DNA of 13,607 nucleotides from an uncultured Oscillospiraceae bacterium (GTDB lineage Bacteria; Bacillota; Clostridia; Oscillospirales; Oscillospiraceae), in NCBI GenBank assembly GCA_934621665.1, contig CAKTUT010000031.1:1-13607 (forward strand), given 5' to 3'. A model generated the notes under the pieces. That model worked only from the letters and a program-made list of their open reading frames with translations, searched no databases and had not been told where the DNA came from. Every line of letters starts with the position of its first letter. Position 1 is the first letter of the stretch. The position numbers and the translations under genes are program-made. Of the stretch, positions 1 to 7,024 are shown piece by piece.

Positions 1-417
1 GTTGCAAGAAGCCGCACGTTTGCAAATAAAATGGGTATGGGTCTTGCCATCGTTGATAAGCGCCGCGAAAAGGCCAACTGCTGCGAGGTTATGAACATTA
101 TCGGCGACGTCAGAGGTAAGCGCTGCATTCTGTTTGACGATATGGTCGATACCGCGGGCTCGCTGTGCAACGCCGCAAAGGCAATTGTGGAAATCGGCGG
201 TGCAACCGAGGTCTATGCCTGCGCAACGCACGGCGTCCTGTCTGGCCCGGCGCTGGAACGTATTGAAAACAGCCCCATCAAGGAGCTGACGTTCCTCAAC
301 ACCATCCCCGCACCCGAGGGCGTCTGCGACAAGATCAAGTATCTGGACGTTTCGCCTGTCTTCGCCGACGCAATCCAGCGCATCTACGAGGAAAACTCGA
401 TGTCTGTTCTGTTCTGA
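1..417 (+). CDS. prs: Ribose-phosphate pyrophosphokinase (PRPP synthetase), 3' end only
   Basis: The gene runs in from the left edge and its last 138 codons are visible; the reading frame is open from base 1, so an ATG at 31 is internal and not the start. The enzyme makes phosphoribosyl pyrophosphate from ribose-5-phosphate and ATP in the cytoplasm, feeding purine, pyrimidine, histidine, tryptophan and NAD synthesis. The visible part matches the C-terminal half of the family: VARSRTFANK, then AIVDKRR, the ribose-phosphate/PRPP binding loop DDMVDTAGS, CATHGVLSG, and a normal end at NSMSVLF. The loop ends in Ser where E. coli-type enzymes have Thr, a conservative change. Only 18 bases separate it from pth, so the two are probably co-transcribed. 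Identity is very secure; the N-terminal half cannot be judged. Confidence 0.96.
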   Translation, partial: VARSRTFANKMGMGLAIVDKRREKANCCEVMNIIGDVRGKRCILFDDMVDTAGSLCNAAKAIVEIGGATEVYACATHGVLSGPALERIENSPIKELTFLNTIPAPEGVCDKIKYLDVSPVFADAIQRIYEENSMSVLF

Positions 418-435
418 TTCTGACATTTCTGAAGT

Positions 436-1044
436 ATGTTCTTTTTGAAAAAACCGGCCTGCGACTGGATGATCGTCGGCCTTGGAAATCCCGGAAGCCA
501 GTATGAGAAAACCCGCCATAACGCGGGTTTTCTCGCGCTGGAGCGGCTGGAAAAGCAGCTGAACGCCCCGGCGGAAAAGCTCCGCCACAAGGCTCTGTGC
601 ACACAGGTAACCTATGCCGGACAGAAGCTGCTGCTGGTCAAGCCGCAGACGTTTATGAATGCCTCCGGCCTTGCCGTCAGACAGGCGGCGGACTTTTATA
701 AGATCCCGCCCGAGCGGATTATCGTGATCTTTGACGACATTTCGCTTGCGGTTGGGCGGCTGCGCGTGCGCCCGTCGGGCTCTGCCGGCGGACACAACGG
801 CATCAAGTCGATTATCTCTTCAATTGGCAGCGACCAGTTCCCGCGCGTCAAGGTTGGCGTGGGGGCAAAGCCGCACCCGGACTATGATCTGGCGGACTGG
901 GTGCTGTCGGTCATCCCCAAGCAGGAGCAGCCGGCGTTCCAGTCGGCGCTTGACCACGCGGCGGACGCCGCGCTTTATCTGGTGGAGCACGGCGTGGAAA
1001 AAGCGGAAGCGAAGTTTAACGGAATGCTCCCGGACGTAAAATAA
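436..1044 (+). CDS. pth: Peptidyl-tRNA hydrolase
   Basis: A cytoplasmic monomeric enzyme that cleaves the ester bond of peptidyl-tRNAs dropped by ribosomes and so recycles tRNA. The 202-residue protein has the usual family length and all signature motifs: GLGNPG (Asn18) near the start, TRHNAGF with catalytic His28, KPQTFMNASG (Met74, Asn75), FDDISLAVGRLR with Asp101, and GSAGGHNG with Asn121. These correspond to E. coli Asn10, His20, Met67, Asp93 and Asn114. The N-terminus is about eight residues longer than the E. coli protein (MFFLKKPACDWMIVGLGNPG); an in-frame ATG at 469 would give a shorter form. Neither start has a good Shine-Dalgarno sequence, so translation may be coupled to prs just upstream. 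I keep 436 because the extension is in frame and the gap to prs is then 18 bases. The gene lies between prs and mfd, a common Firmicutes order. Confidence 0.96.
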   Translation: MFFLKKPACDWMIVGLGNPGSQYEKTRHNAGFLALERLEKQLNAPAEKLRHKALCTQVTYAGQKLLLVKPQTFMNASGLAVRQAADFYKIPPERIIVIFDDISLAVGRLRVRPSGSAGGHNGIKSIISSIGSDQFPRVKVGVGAKPHPDYDLADWVLSVIPKQEQPAFQSALDHAADAALYLVEHGVEKAEAKFNGMLPDVK

Positions 1045-1076
1045 GCGCGCCGGCACATAAATAACAGGAAAACGCA

Positions 1077-1105
1077 TATCACGGTGATAGGAAGTCCTAT
1101 CACCG
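1077..1105. repeat. Overlapping inverted repeats downstream of pth
   Basis: Three alternating copies of one hexamer are visible: TATCAC at 1077-1082, GTGATA at 1084-1089 and TATCAC again at 1099-1104 after a TCC. The right-hand pair forms an 11-base perfect inverted repeat, CGGTGATAGGA (1082-1092) with TCCTATCACCG (1095-1105), separated only by AG. No T-tract follows (the next bases are CGTTGTTGCG), so a Rho-independent terminator is doubtful. It may be an RNA hairpin or a protein-binding palindrome. Confidence 0.6.
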
Positions 1106-1147
1106 CGTTGTTGCGTGGGAAAGCTTTGCAATTGCGATGAATTTCGG

Positions 1148-1176
1148 CGTCACCTTGCGCTTTTCACGAGGTGACG
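1148..1176 (+). promoter_or_regulatory. Hairpin just upstream of the mfd ribosome binding site
   Basis: CGTCACCT (1148-1155) is the exact reverse complement of AGGTGACG (1169-1176), giving an 8-base stem with a 13-base loop. The hairpin ends six bases before the AAAGGAGG ribosome binding site (1183-1190), which lies five bases before the mfd ATG. No T-tract follows. It could tune mfd translation or be a remnant of a terminator; nothing in the sequence decides this. I see no convincing promoter in the 151-base pth-mfd gap. Confidence 0.45.
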
Positions 1177-1195
1177 GAAAATAAAGGAGGCCTCT

Positions 1196-4100
1196 ATGAA
1201 TATTCTGCTGGAAGCGCTGCGGCCGATGCCGGAATACCGGGGTCTGCTGGAAATGATCGACGCGCGGCAGGCCGCCGCCATATCCGGCGTCAGCCAAATC
1301 TGCCGCAGCCATGTGATTGCCGCGCTGACGCGCGAGAGCGGCCGCCCGGCGCTGATTGTCTGTCAGGACGATCAGGCTGCCGCGCGCATACAGGCAGAGC
1401 TGGCCGCATTTCTCGGTGAAACCGTGTCGGTGCTGCCGTCGCGTGAGCTGACATTTTATGATGCGGCAGGCGTGTCGCGCGAATGGGAGCAGACGCGTTT
1501 GCGCTTGCTCTACGGTCTTGCAACCGGAAGCGTTCGGCTGCTGATTGCGTCGGTGGGTGCGCTGTGCCTGCGGACAATGCCGAAAGAGGTGCTGTTTGGA
1601 AGCCTGATTACGCTGCGCCCGGGCGCGGAGTACAATCTGGATACGCTGACCGAAAAGCTCACCTGTGCGGGCTACAGCCGCACGTCGCTGGTGGAAGGAC
1701 CGGGACAGTACGCGCTGCGCGGCGGCATTCTGGATGTATTTTCTCCGGCGTTTGACAAGCCGGTGCGCGCGGAGTTTTTTGGCGATGAGCTGGATGCGAT
1801 GGGCTTTTTTGACCCCATTACGCAGCGTCGGACGGAGAATATTGATGAAGCGGTTCTCTTGCCGGTGGCAGAGACGATTGCGCAGCTGCATCCGGACGGA
1901 ATCGCCGGTCTATGCCGCGATCTGGAGGCGCTGATTGCGCGGCAAAAACGGCGCAAAGCGCCGAATACCGCGCTGATTTCCACACTGCAAGCCGATATTG
2001 ACACACTGCAAAGCGGCATGTCGTTTGCGGCGGCCGACCGCTATCTGGCGCTCATCTACCCGGAAAAGGTGACGGCGGCGGACTATGTGTCATCCGACGC
2101 GGCGGTGTTCTTCTGTGACCACGGAAATCTTCTGCGCGCAGCAAAGTCGCGCACCGACGATCTGGGACTGACGCTCGACTCGTTTTTGGAGAGCGGCAAG
2201 CTGGCAGGCGAGCTGTGCGACTTCACGTGCACGTTTGAGGAGCTGGCCGAACGCTTTACGGCCAGCGGCGCGGTTTATTTTGACGCATTTTTGTCTGCGC
2301 GCTTTCCCGAGTCGCTTCCCCCAAAACGCATTTTTTCCATCACGGCCAAGCAGCTTCCGGGCTATGGCGGAAGCCTTGAGACGGCGGTGCAGGATTTAAA
2401 GCACTACGCTGCGAACGGCTTTGGCTGTATGGTGCTTTGCGGCGGACGCCGCCGCGGCGAAATTTTAAAGGGAATGCTTCAGGAGCAGGGCGTGGACGCG
2501 CTTCTGGCATTCCCAGCGCAGAAGCTGCCGCAGGCGGGGCAGATTCTTCTGACTGACGGAAGCCTGCCTGCGGGCATGGAATACCCCGAGCTGAAGCTGG
2601 CCATTTTAACCGAGGGGCAGCTTATGGCGCGGCAGACAAGCAAAAAACCGCGCCCAAAAAAGGCGACGAACCGCAGGAAGCTGGATTCGTTTACCGATCT
2701 GACGCCGGGCGATCTGGTGGTTCATGAGCACCACGGTATCGGCCGCTACGTCGGCATGGAGCAGATGAAAGTGGACGGCGCGGTCAAGGACTACGTCAAA
2801 ATTGCATATCAGGGAACGGATTGTCTTTATGTCCCGGCCACACAGCTTGACCTTGTCAGCAAGTACATCGGCGGCGGCGAGGACGCGCCGGTGCGGCTGA
2901 ACAAGCTGGGCGGCGACCAGTGGCAGAAATCCAAGGCCAAGGCCAAGGCGGCAGCCAAGGATCTGGCAAAGGGGCTGATTCAGCTGTATGCCGCGCGCAA
3001 GCGTCTGCCGGGCTTTGCCTTTGCGGCGGACTCGCCGTGGCAGCAGGAATTTGAAGAGAGCTTTGAATACGCCGAGACCGACGATCAGCTGCGCTGCATT
3101 GACGAGATTAAGCGCGACATGGAGTCGCCCTCGCCGATGGACCGGCTGCTCTGCGGCGACGTGGGCTTTGGCAAGACGGAGGTCGCGCTGCGCGCGGCCA
3201 TGAAGTGTATTCTCGACGGCAAGCAGGTGGCAATTCTTGTCCCTACAACGGTGCTTGCGCAGCAGCACTATGTCACGGCGGTCAGCCGCTTTGGTTCATT
3301 CCCGGTGACAGTGGATGTGCTCTCGCGCTTCCGCACGCCCGCGCAGCAGAAAAAGACGCTGCTTGATCTGCAAAGCGGACGGATTGACCTGATTATCGGT
3401 ACGCACAAGCTTTTGCAGAAGAGCGTGCACTTTAAGGATCTGGGGCTGCTCATCATTGATGAGGAGCAGCGCTTCGGTGTGAGCCACAAGGAGCGGCTGA
3501 AAGAGATGTCGCAGGGCGTGGACGTTCTGACCCTTTCAGCCACGCCGATTCCCCGGACGCTCAATATGGCGCTTTCCGGCCTGCGCGACATGTCCACGCT
3601 GGAAGAGCCGCCGCAGGATCGTTATCCGGTGCAGACGTTTGTGCTGGAGTATAACGAGCGGCTGCTGGACGACGCAATTCGCAAGGAGCTTGAGCGCGGC
3701 GGGCAGGTATATTATCTCCACAACCGCATCGAGACGATTGACCGCTGCGCGGCGCAGATGAAAGAGCGCCTTGGCGAGGTGGAAATTGGTATCGCGCACG
3801 GTAAAATGAACGAGGAGCAGCTTGGCGATGTGATGCAGCGCATGGCCGACGGCGAAATTCAGGTGCTGGTGTGCACCACGCTGATTGAAACGGGACTTGA
3901 TATTCCGAACGTCAACACGCTGATTATTGAGGACGCCGACCGGCTTGGTCTTGCGCAGCTGCACCAGCTGCGCGGACGTGTCGGCCGCTCCAGCCGCCAC
4001 GCGTATGCGTATCTGACGTTCCGGCGCGGGAAAGTACTGTCAGAAATCGCAGAAAAGCGGCTGAGCGCCATCCGCGAGTACGCAGAGTTCGGCTCTGGCT

Positions 4101-4711
4101 TTAAAATTGCCATGCGCGACCTTGAAATTCGAGGCGCGGGCGATTTGCTTGGCGCGGAGCAGTCAGGACATATGCTGTCGGTTGGCTATGATATGTATTT
4201 GAAGCTGCTGGAGGACGCGGTATTGGAGGAGCGCGGCGAAAAGGCGCTGCAAGAGCCGGAGTGTACCGCTGACCTCAACGTAACGGCAAATATTGCAAAG
4301 AACTACGTCACCTCCGGCGAACAGCGCATGGATCTCTACCGCCGTATGGCGGCCATCCGGACGGACGCGGACGCTGAGGATCTGCTTGACGAGATTGTCG
4401 ATCGTTATGGCGACCCGCCAAAGGGTGTGATGAACCTGATTGCCATTGCGCTTTTGCGCGCACGCGCGGCCTCGGCGGGTATTACCGAAATTACGCAAAA
4501 GGATGCGGTAATCAGCTTTACGCTTGCCACGATGGACTTTTCCGCCATCTCCGCCGTATGCGGCGAGGCGGCATACCGCTCACGGCTGATGTTCTCGGCG
4601 GGCAAAGCGCCGGCGCTGACGCTGAAGCTCAAAAAGGGCGAGGATGCGCTCAAGGCATCGGAGGAATTGGTAAAACGATACATCTGCGCGCGAGGAGAGG
4701 AAAAATCTTAA
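1196..4711 (+). CDS. mfd: Transcription-repair coupling factor Mfd
   Basis: Mfd is an ATP-driven DNA translocase that removes RNA polymerase stalled at lesions and recruits UvrA for nucleotide excision repair. The protein is 1171 residues, normal for the family. In order: a UvrB-like N-terminal region (about 1-330) that includes the VEGPGQYALRGGILDVFSP stretch and has no Walker A; a CarD-like RNA polymerase interaction domain from about residue 500 (DLTPGDLVVHEHHGIGRYVG); then the helicase motor with Walker A GDVGFGKTE (Lys660), DEEQ box (755-758), SATPIPRT (781 on), the ETGLDIPNVNTLI motif near 898, and HQLRGRVGR at 923-931; then a C-terminal D7-type domain to 1171. The start is firm: AAAGGAGG ends five bases before ATG. 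It follows pth by 151 bases. No frameshift or missing key residue is seen. Long antisense reading frames over it are codon-bias shadows. Confidence 0.98.
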   Translation: MNILLEALRPMPEYRGLLEMIDARQAAAISGVSQICRSHVIAALTRESGRPALIVCQDDQAAARIQAELAAFLGETVSVLPSRELTFYDAAGVSREWEQTRLRLLYGLATGSVRLLIASVGALCLRTMPKEVLFGSLITLRPGAEYNLDTLTEKLTCAGYSRTSLVEGPGQYALRGGILDVFSPAFDKPVRAEFFGDELDAMGFFDPITQRRTENIDEAVLLPVAETIAQLHPDGIAGLCRDLEALIARQKRRKAPNTALISTLQADIDTLQSGMSFAAADRYLALIYPEKVTAADYVSSDAAVFFCDHGNLLRAAKSRTDDLGLTLDSFLESGKLAGELCDFTCTFEELAERFTASGAVYFDAFLSARFPESLPPKRIFSITAKQLPGYGGSLETAVQDLKHYAANGFGCMVLCGGRRRGEILKGMLQEQGVDALLAFPAQKLPQAGQILLTDGSLPAGMEYPELKLAILTEGQLMARQTSKKPRPKKATNRRKLDSFTDLTPGDLVVHEHHGIGRYVGMEQMKVDGAVKDYVKIAYQGTDCLYVPATQLDLVSKYIGGGEDAPVRLNKLGGDQWQKSKAKAKAAAKDLAKGLIQLYAARKRLPGFAFAADSPWQQEFEESFEYAETDDQLRCIDEIKRDMESPSPMDRLLCGDVGFGKTEVALRAAMKCILDGKQVAILVPTTVLAQQHYVTAVSRFGSFPVTVDVLSRFRTPAQQKKTLLDLQSGRIDLIIGTHKLLQKSVHFKDLGLLIIDEEQRFGVSHKERLKEMSQGVDVLTLSATPIPRTLNMALSGLRDMSTLEEPPQDRYPVQTFVLEYNERLLDDAIRKELERGGQVYYLHNRIETIDRCAAQMKERLGEVEIGIAHGKMNEEQLGDVMQRMADGEIQVLVCTTLIETGLDIPNVNTLIIEDADRLGLAQLHQLRGRVGRSSRHAYAYLTFRRGKVLSEIAEKRLSAIREYAEFGSGFKIAMRDLEIRGAGDLLGAEQSGHMLSVGYDMYLKLLEDAVLEERGEKALQEPECTADLNVTANIAKNYVTSGEQRMDLYRRMAAIRTDADAEDLLDEIVDRYGDPPKGVMNLIAIALLRARAASAGITEITQKDAVISFTLATMDFSAISAVCGEAAYRSRLMFSAGKAPALTLKLKKGEDALKASEELVKRYICARGEEKS

Positions 4712-4754
4712 TAAAATTTCAGATTTTGTTCATCGTTTATTGACAGATCAGCCA

Positions 4755-4783
4755 TTGCAAAAATGGCTGCTGCCCACTATAAT
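4755..4783 (+). promoter_or_regulatory. Sigma-A-type promoter for the VanW-family gene
   Basis: TTGCAA (4755-4760) and a perfect TATAAT (4778-4783) are separated by exactly 17 bases; transcription would start near 4790. The -35 box lies inside an inverted repeat, CAGCCATT (4749-4756) with AATGGCTG (4762-4769), loop GCAAA, which could be an operator. The promoter implies that the VanW gene is not simply the last gene of the mfd operon. The 44 bases between the mfd stop and this promoter region contain no clear terminator. Confidence 0.7.
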
Positions 4784-4822
4784 GTAGGAAACATCGTTAT
4801 GATGCGTAAAGTCTATATTCGT

Positions 4823-4855
4823 GAACATGAAAATGTTCCGCCGGAGCAATCCGGC
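4823..4855 (+). promoter_or_regulatory. Structured 5' leader: two tandem GNRA-tetraloop hairpins
   Basis: Two perfect six-base-pair hairpins stand one base apart. The first is GAACAT (4823-4828), loop GAAA, ATGTTC (4833-4838). The second is GCCGGA (4840-4845), loop GCAA, TCCGGC (4850-4855). Both loops fit the GNRA tetraloop class. The AGGAGG ribosome binding site starts eight bases after the second hairpin. I could not match this arrangement to a riboswitch class I know; it may be an RNA regulator or an mRNA-stabilising leader. Confidence 0.55.
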
Positions 4856-4862
4856 TTTGGAT

Positions 4863-4879
4863 AGGAGGAGATTCCCATC
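4863..4879 (+). promoter_or_regulatory. Ribosome binding site facing a candidate ATC start codon
   Basis: AGGAGG (4863-4868) is a near-perfect Shine-Dalgarno sequence. Eight bases later, in frame with the VanW ORF, is ATC (4877-4879) followed by AAAAAGAAAGGAAGA, which would encode a typical basic N-terminus (start-KKKGR). The first ATG is 48 bases further on (4925) and has no Shine-Dalgarno sequence next to it. An in-frame TAG at 4862-4864 excludes an earlier start. Confidence 0.6.
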
Positions 4880-4924
4880 AAAAAGAAAGGAAGATTTGAA
4901 TCGCCGCGCGGCTCGAACGCAAAA

Positions 4925-6913
4925 ATGAGCGACGCGCAGCGTTATGCGCAGGCGGCAGGCGGCCGCACCGGCGCATCCAATCAGGCTGAGCGTCCTGCTG
5001 CGCAGCAGGACACGCCCAAAAAATCCGCGCCGAAGCAGCCCAAACAGCCGCGGCAGGATCGCGGCGGAATGCCCATGGCCGCACGCGTGGCCATTATCGT
5101 GGGTGCGCTTGTCGTGATCGCTGTGGTCGGCATATGCGGCTATGGCTACTCGCTGAAAAACAGCGACACTATTTTTCCAAATGTCTACATCGCAGGCGTG
5201 AACGTGGGCGGACTCAAACGCGACGCCGCCGTGACGGCGGTGGAGGGCGCGGTCAACACCAGCTACGCCTCCGATACGCTGACGGTGGTTCTGCCCGACC
5301 GGGAGCTGAAGCTTGACCCGGAGGTTACGAACGTGGCGCTCAACCCGGAAGAGGCGGTTGACGCAGCCATGGCCTATGGCCGCGACGGCGGACCGCTCAA
5401 GGCCATCCAGATCTATCGCGCATCCAAGAACACCGAGCACTCGATTGATCTGGAATCCAGCCTCAACCTCGACACCGACTACATCCGCCAGCTGATCGAC
5501 AAGACGGCCAAGGACGCGAAAAAGGACTTTACCGAGTCCACCGTGTCGGTGGAGGAGGACGAGTCGGGCAAGGCGCGCAAGATCGAGGTCAAGGTGGGCT
5601 CGCCTGCCGTGTCGCTGGATGCGGATGCACTGTATGAGGCGGTGCTCCAGCGCTTCCGTGACAATGATTTTTCCGATCTGAAATTTGACTATGATACCAC
5701 GCCCTGCGCGGCCATTGATCTGCAGGAATACTATGACAAGTTCGCCATCGAGATGAAGGACGCCTACTATGACGAGGAGACGCACGAGCTTGTCAAGGAA
5801 GAGGTTGGCTATGGCTTTGACCTGCCGTATTACACGCAGCAGATTGCCATGGCCGAGCCCGGCAGCACGGTAACGATTGAGCTGGAGGAGATGAAGCCGG
5901 AGGTCACGCTGGAGGAGCTGGAAAAGAAGTATTTCTCCTACACGCTCTCCAAGTATGACAGCTGGCACGTCAACAATGCTTCTCGTACCAACAACCTTGA
6001 CCTTGCCTGCAAGGCCATCGACGGCACGATTCTGAACCCCGGCGAGGAGTTCTCGTTTAATAAGATTGTCGGCGAACGCACATCGGCCAAGGGCTATCTG
6101 CCCGCCATAGTCTATCTGGATGGCGGCGTGAGCGAGGCAGAGGTCGGCGGCGGTATCTGTCAGGTTGCATCCACGATCTATGAGTGCGTGCTGTACGCAA
6201 ACCTCAAGGTCACGGAGCGTGCGCCGCATATGTTTGAGGTTACGTATGTTGATCCCGGCCAGGATGCGACAATCTACTGGGGATCGCTCGACTTCAAGTT
6301 CCAGAACTCCACGAACTATCCCATTCGCGTGGATGCGTCCGTCTCCGGCGGTTATGTGCACATCAAGCTGGTTGGCACGGAGGAAGAAAAGGACTATGAC
6401 CACATCAGCATGACCAGCGAGACCATCAGCGTCAACAACTGGAAAACGGTTGGTGTGCTGGACAAGAACGCCAAGGCCTCCGAGGCATTTGAGATTACGT
6501 TCACCGGCGAGACGATCAACGGTACGGACGGCAATACCTACAAGCTGGCCAAGAGCGCAGATGGCACGATGTATAAGTGCGGCGGCGGCGCGTTCGTCAC
6601 GCCATACACTGGCAAGAGCGTCAAGGTCTACCGCAACTTTGTAGACGCGAACAACAAGGTTCTGCGCTCTGAAACCATCGGCACAAGCACGTATGACAAG
6701 CGTGACGAGCGGTATCTGGTGTCACTCTATGACGAGACAACAGACAACGCCGACTATGTCAATCCCGACGATCCGACGCAGGATCCCGACTATGATCCGC
6801 GCCTTGACCCGAACAGCCCGTATTACGACCCGACTTATGATCCGGGCGCGGGCGACGGAGATACCGATCCCAATCCCGATCCGTGGGACCCGTGGGGCAG
6901 TGGTTGGAATTAA
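4925..6913 (+). CDS. VanW-family membrane-anchored surface protein
   Basis: The frame codes for 662 residues from ATG 4925, or 678 if translation begins at ATC 4877, which the ribosome binding site favours; I list the canonical ATG and flag the alternative. Residues 1-50 are a Pro/Gln/Lys-rich cytoplasmic segment, and 53-74 are a membrane helix (ARVAIIVGALVVIAVVGI). Next comes a putative peptidoglycan-binding (PG_binding_4-like) region opening with FPNVYIAGVNVGGL, then the VanW domain at about 335-485 with NPGEEFSFNK and EVGGGICQVASTIY (Cys412). A further region without a recognised domain leads to an Asp/Pro-rich tail (611-662). VanW was named from vanB-type vancomycin resistance clusters, but its biochemical role is unknown and most homologues lie outside resistance loci. 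No van genes are present here, so resistance should not be inferred. The gene has its own promoter and terminator. A cell-envelope role is inference. Confidence 0.88.
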   Translation: MSDAQRYAQAAGGRTGASNQAERPAAQQDTPKKSAPKQPKQPRQDRGGMPMAARVAIIVGALVVIAVVGICGYGYSLKNSDTIFPNVYIAGVNVGGLKRDAAVTAVEGAVNTSYASDTLTVVLPDRELKLDPEVTNVALNPEEAVDAAMAYGRDGGPLKAIQIYRASKNTEHSIDLESSLNLDTDYIRQLIDKTAKDAKKDFTESTVSVEEDESGKARKIEVKVGSPAVSLDADALYEAVLQRFRDNDFSDLKFDYDTTPCAAIDLQEYYDKFAIEMKDAYYDEETHELVKEEVGYGFDLPYYTQQIAMAEPGSTVTIELEEMKPEVTLEELEKKYFSYTLSKYDSWHVNNASRTNNLDLACKAIDGTILNPGEEFSFNKIVGERTSAKGYLPAIVYLDGGVSEAEVGGGICQVASTIYECVLYANLKVTERAPHMFEVTYVDPGQDATIYWGSLDFKFQNSTNYPIRVDASVSGGYVHIKLVGTEEEKDYDHISMTSETISVNNWKTVGVLDKNAKASEAFEITFTGETINGTDGNTYKLAKSADGTMYKCGGGAFVTPYTGKSVKVYRNFVDANNKVLRSETIGTSTYDKRDERYLVSLYDETTDNADYVNPDDPTQDPDYDPRLDPNSPYYDPTYDPGAGDGDTDPNPDPWDPWGSGWN

Positions 6914-6930
6914 ACAGCAGGAAAGCAAAA

Positions 6931-6964
6931 GCGCCGCCGGCAGCAGCCGGCGGCGCGCTTTTTT
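6931..6964. terminator. Strong bidirectional Rho-independent terminator
   Basis: GCGCCGCCGGC (6931-6941) pairs perfectly with GCCGGCGGCGC (6946-6956) around an AGCA loop, an 11-base GC-only stem. On the plus strand it is followed by GC and six T (6959-6964), ending the VanW transcript 17 bases after its stop codon. On the minus strand the tail is TTTTGCTTT, so it can also stop the convergent DUF2974 gene. Confidence 0.9.
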
Positions 6965-7024
6965 GCGCGAAAGCCAAAGTTACCATTATACACATAGGTA
7001 TAGGTGCAGTCTGGCCACATTACG

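Noticed and set aside
1100..1891. Minus-strand open frame of 263 codons over the 5' part of mfd
   Set aside because: Antisense shadow with no recognisable domain; mfd has a strong ribosome binding site and full domain set.
4740..4745. A perfect TTGACA after mfd as a -35 box
   Set aside because: No acceptable -10 lies 16-18 bases downstream; the TATAAT at 4778 is 32 bases away and pairs correctly with TTGCAA at 4755.
4748..6403. A 551-codon open frame on the minus strand opposite the VanW gene
   Set aside because: It lies wholly antisense to a gene with clear family motifs, its protein is Arg/His/Leu-rich without domains, and such long antisense frames arise from GC-rich codon bias.
4925..6913. 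Vancomycin resistance locus because of the VanW domain
   Set aside because: No vanH, vanA/B ligase, vanX, vanY or vanRS genes are present; VanW-domain proteins are widespread in Clostridia outside resistance clusters.
6990..7000. A TATAAT-like sequence on the minus strand near the end of the DUF2974 gene
   Set aside because: It would fire leftward straight into the strong terminator at 6931-6964 with no gene to transcribe.
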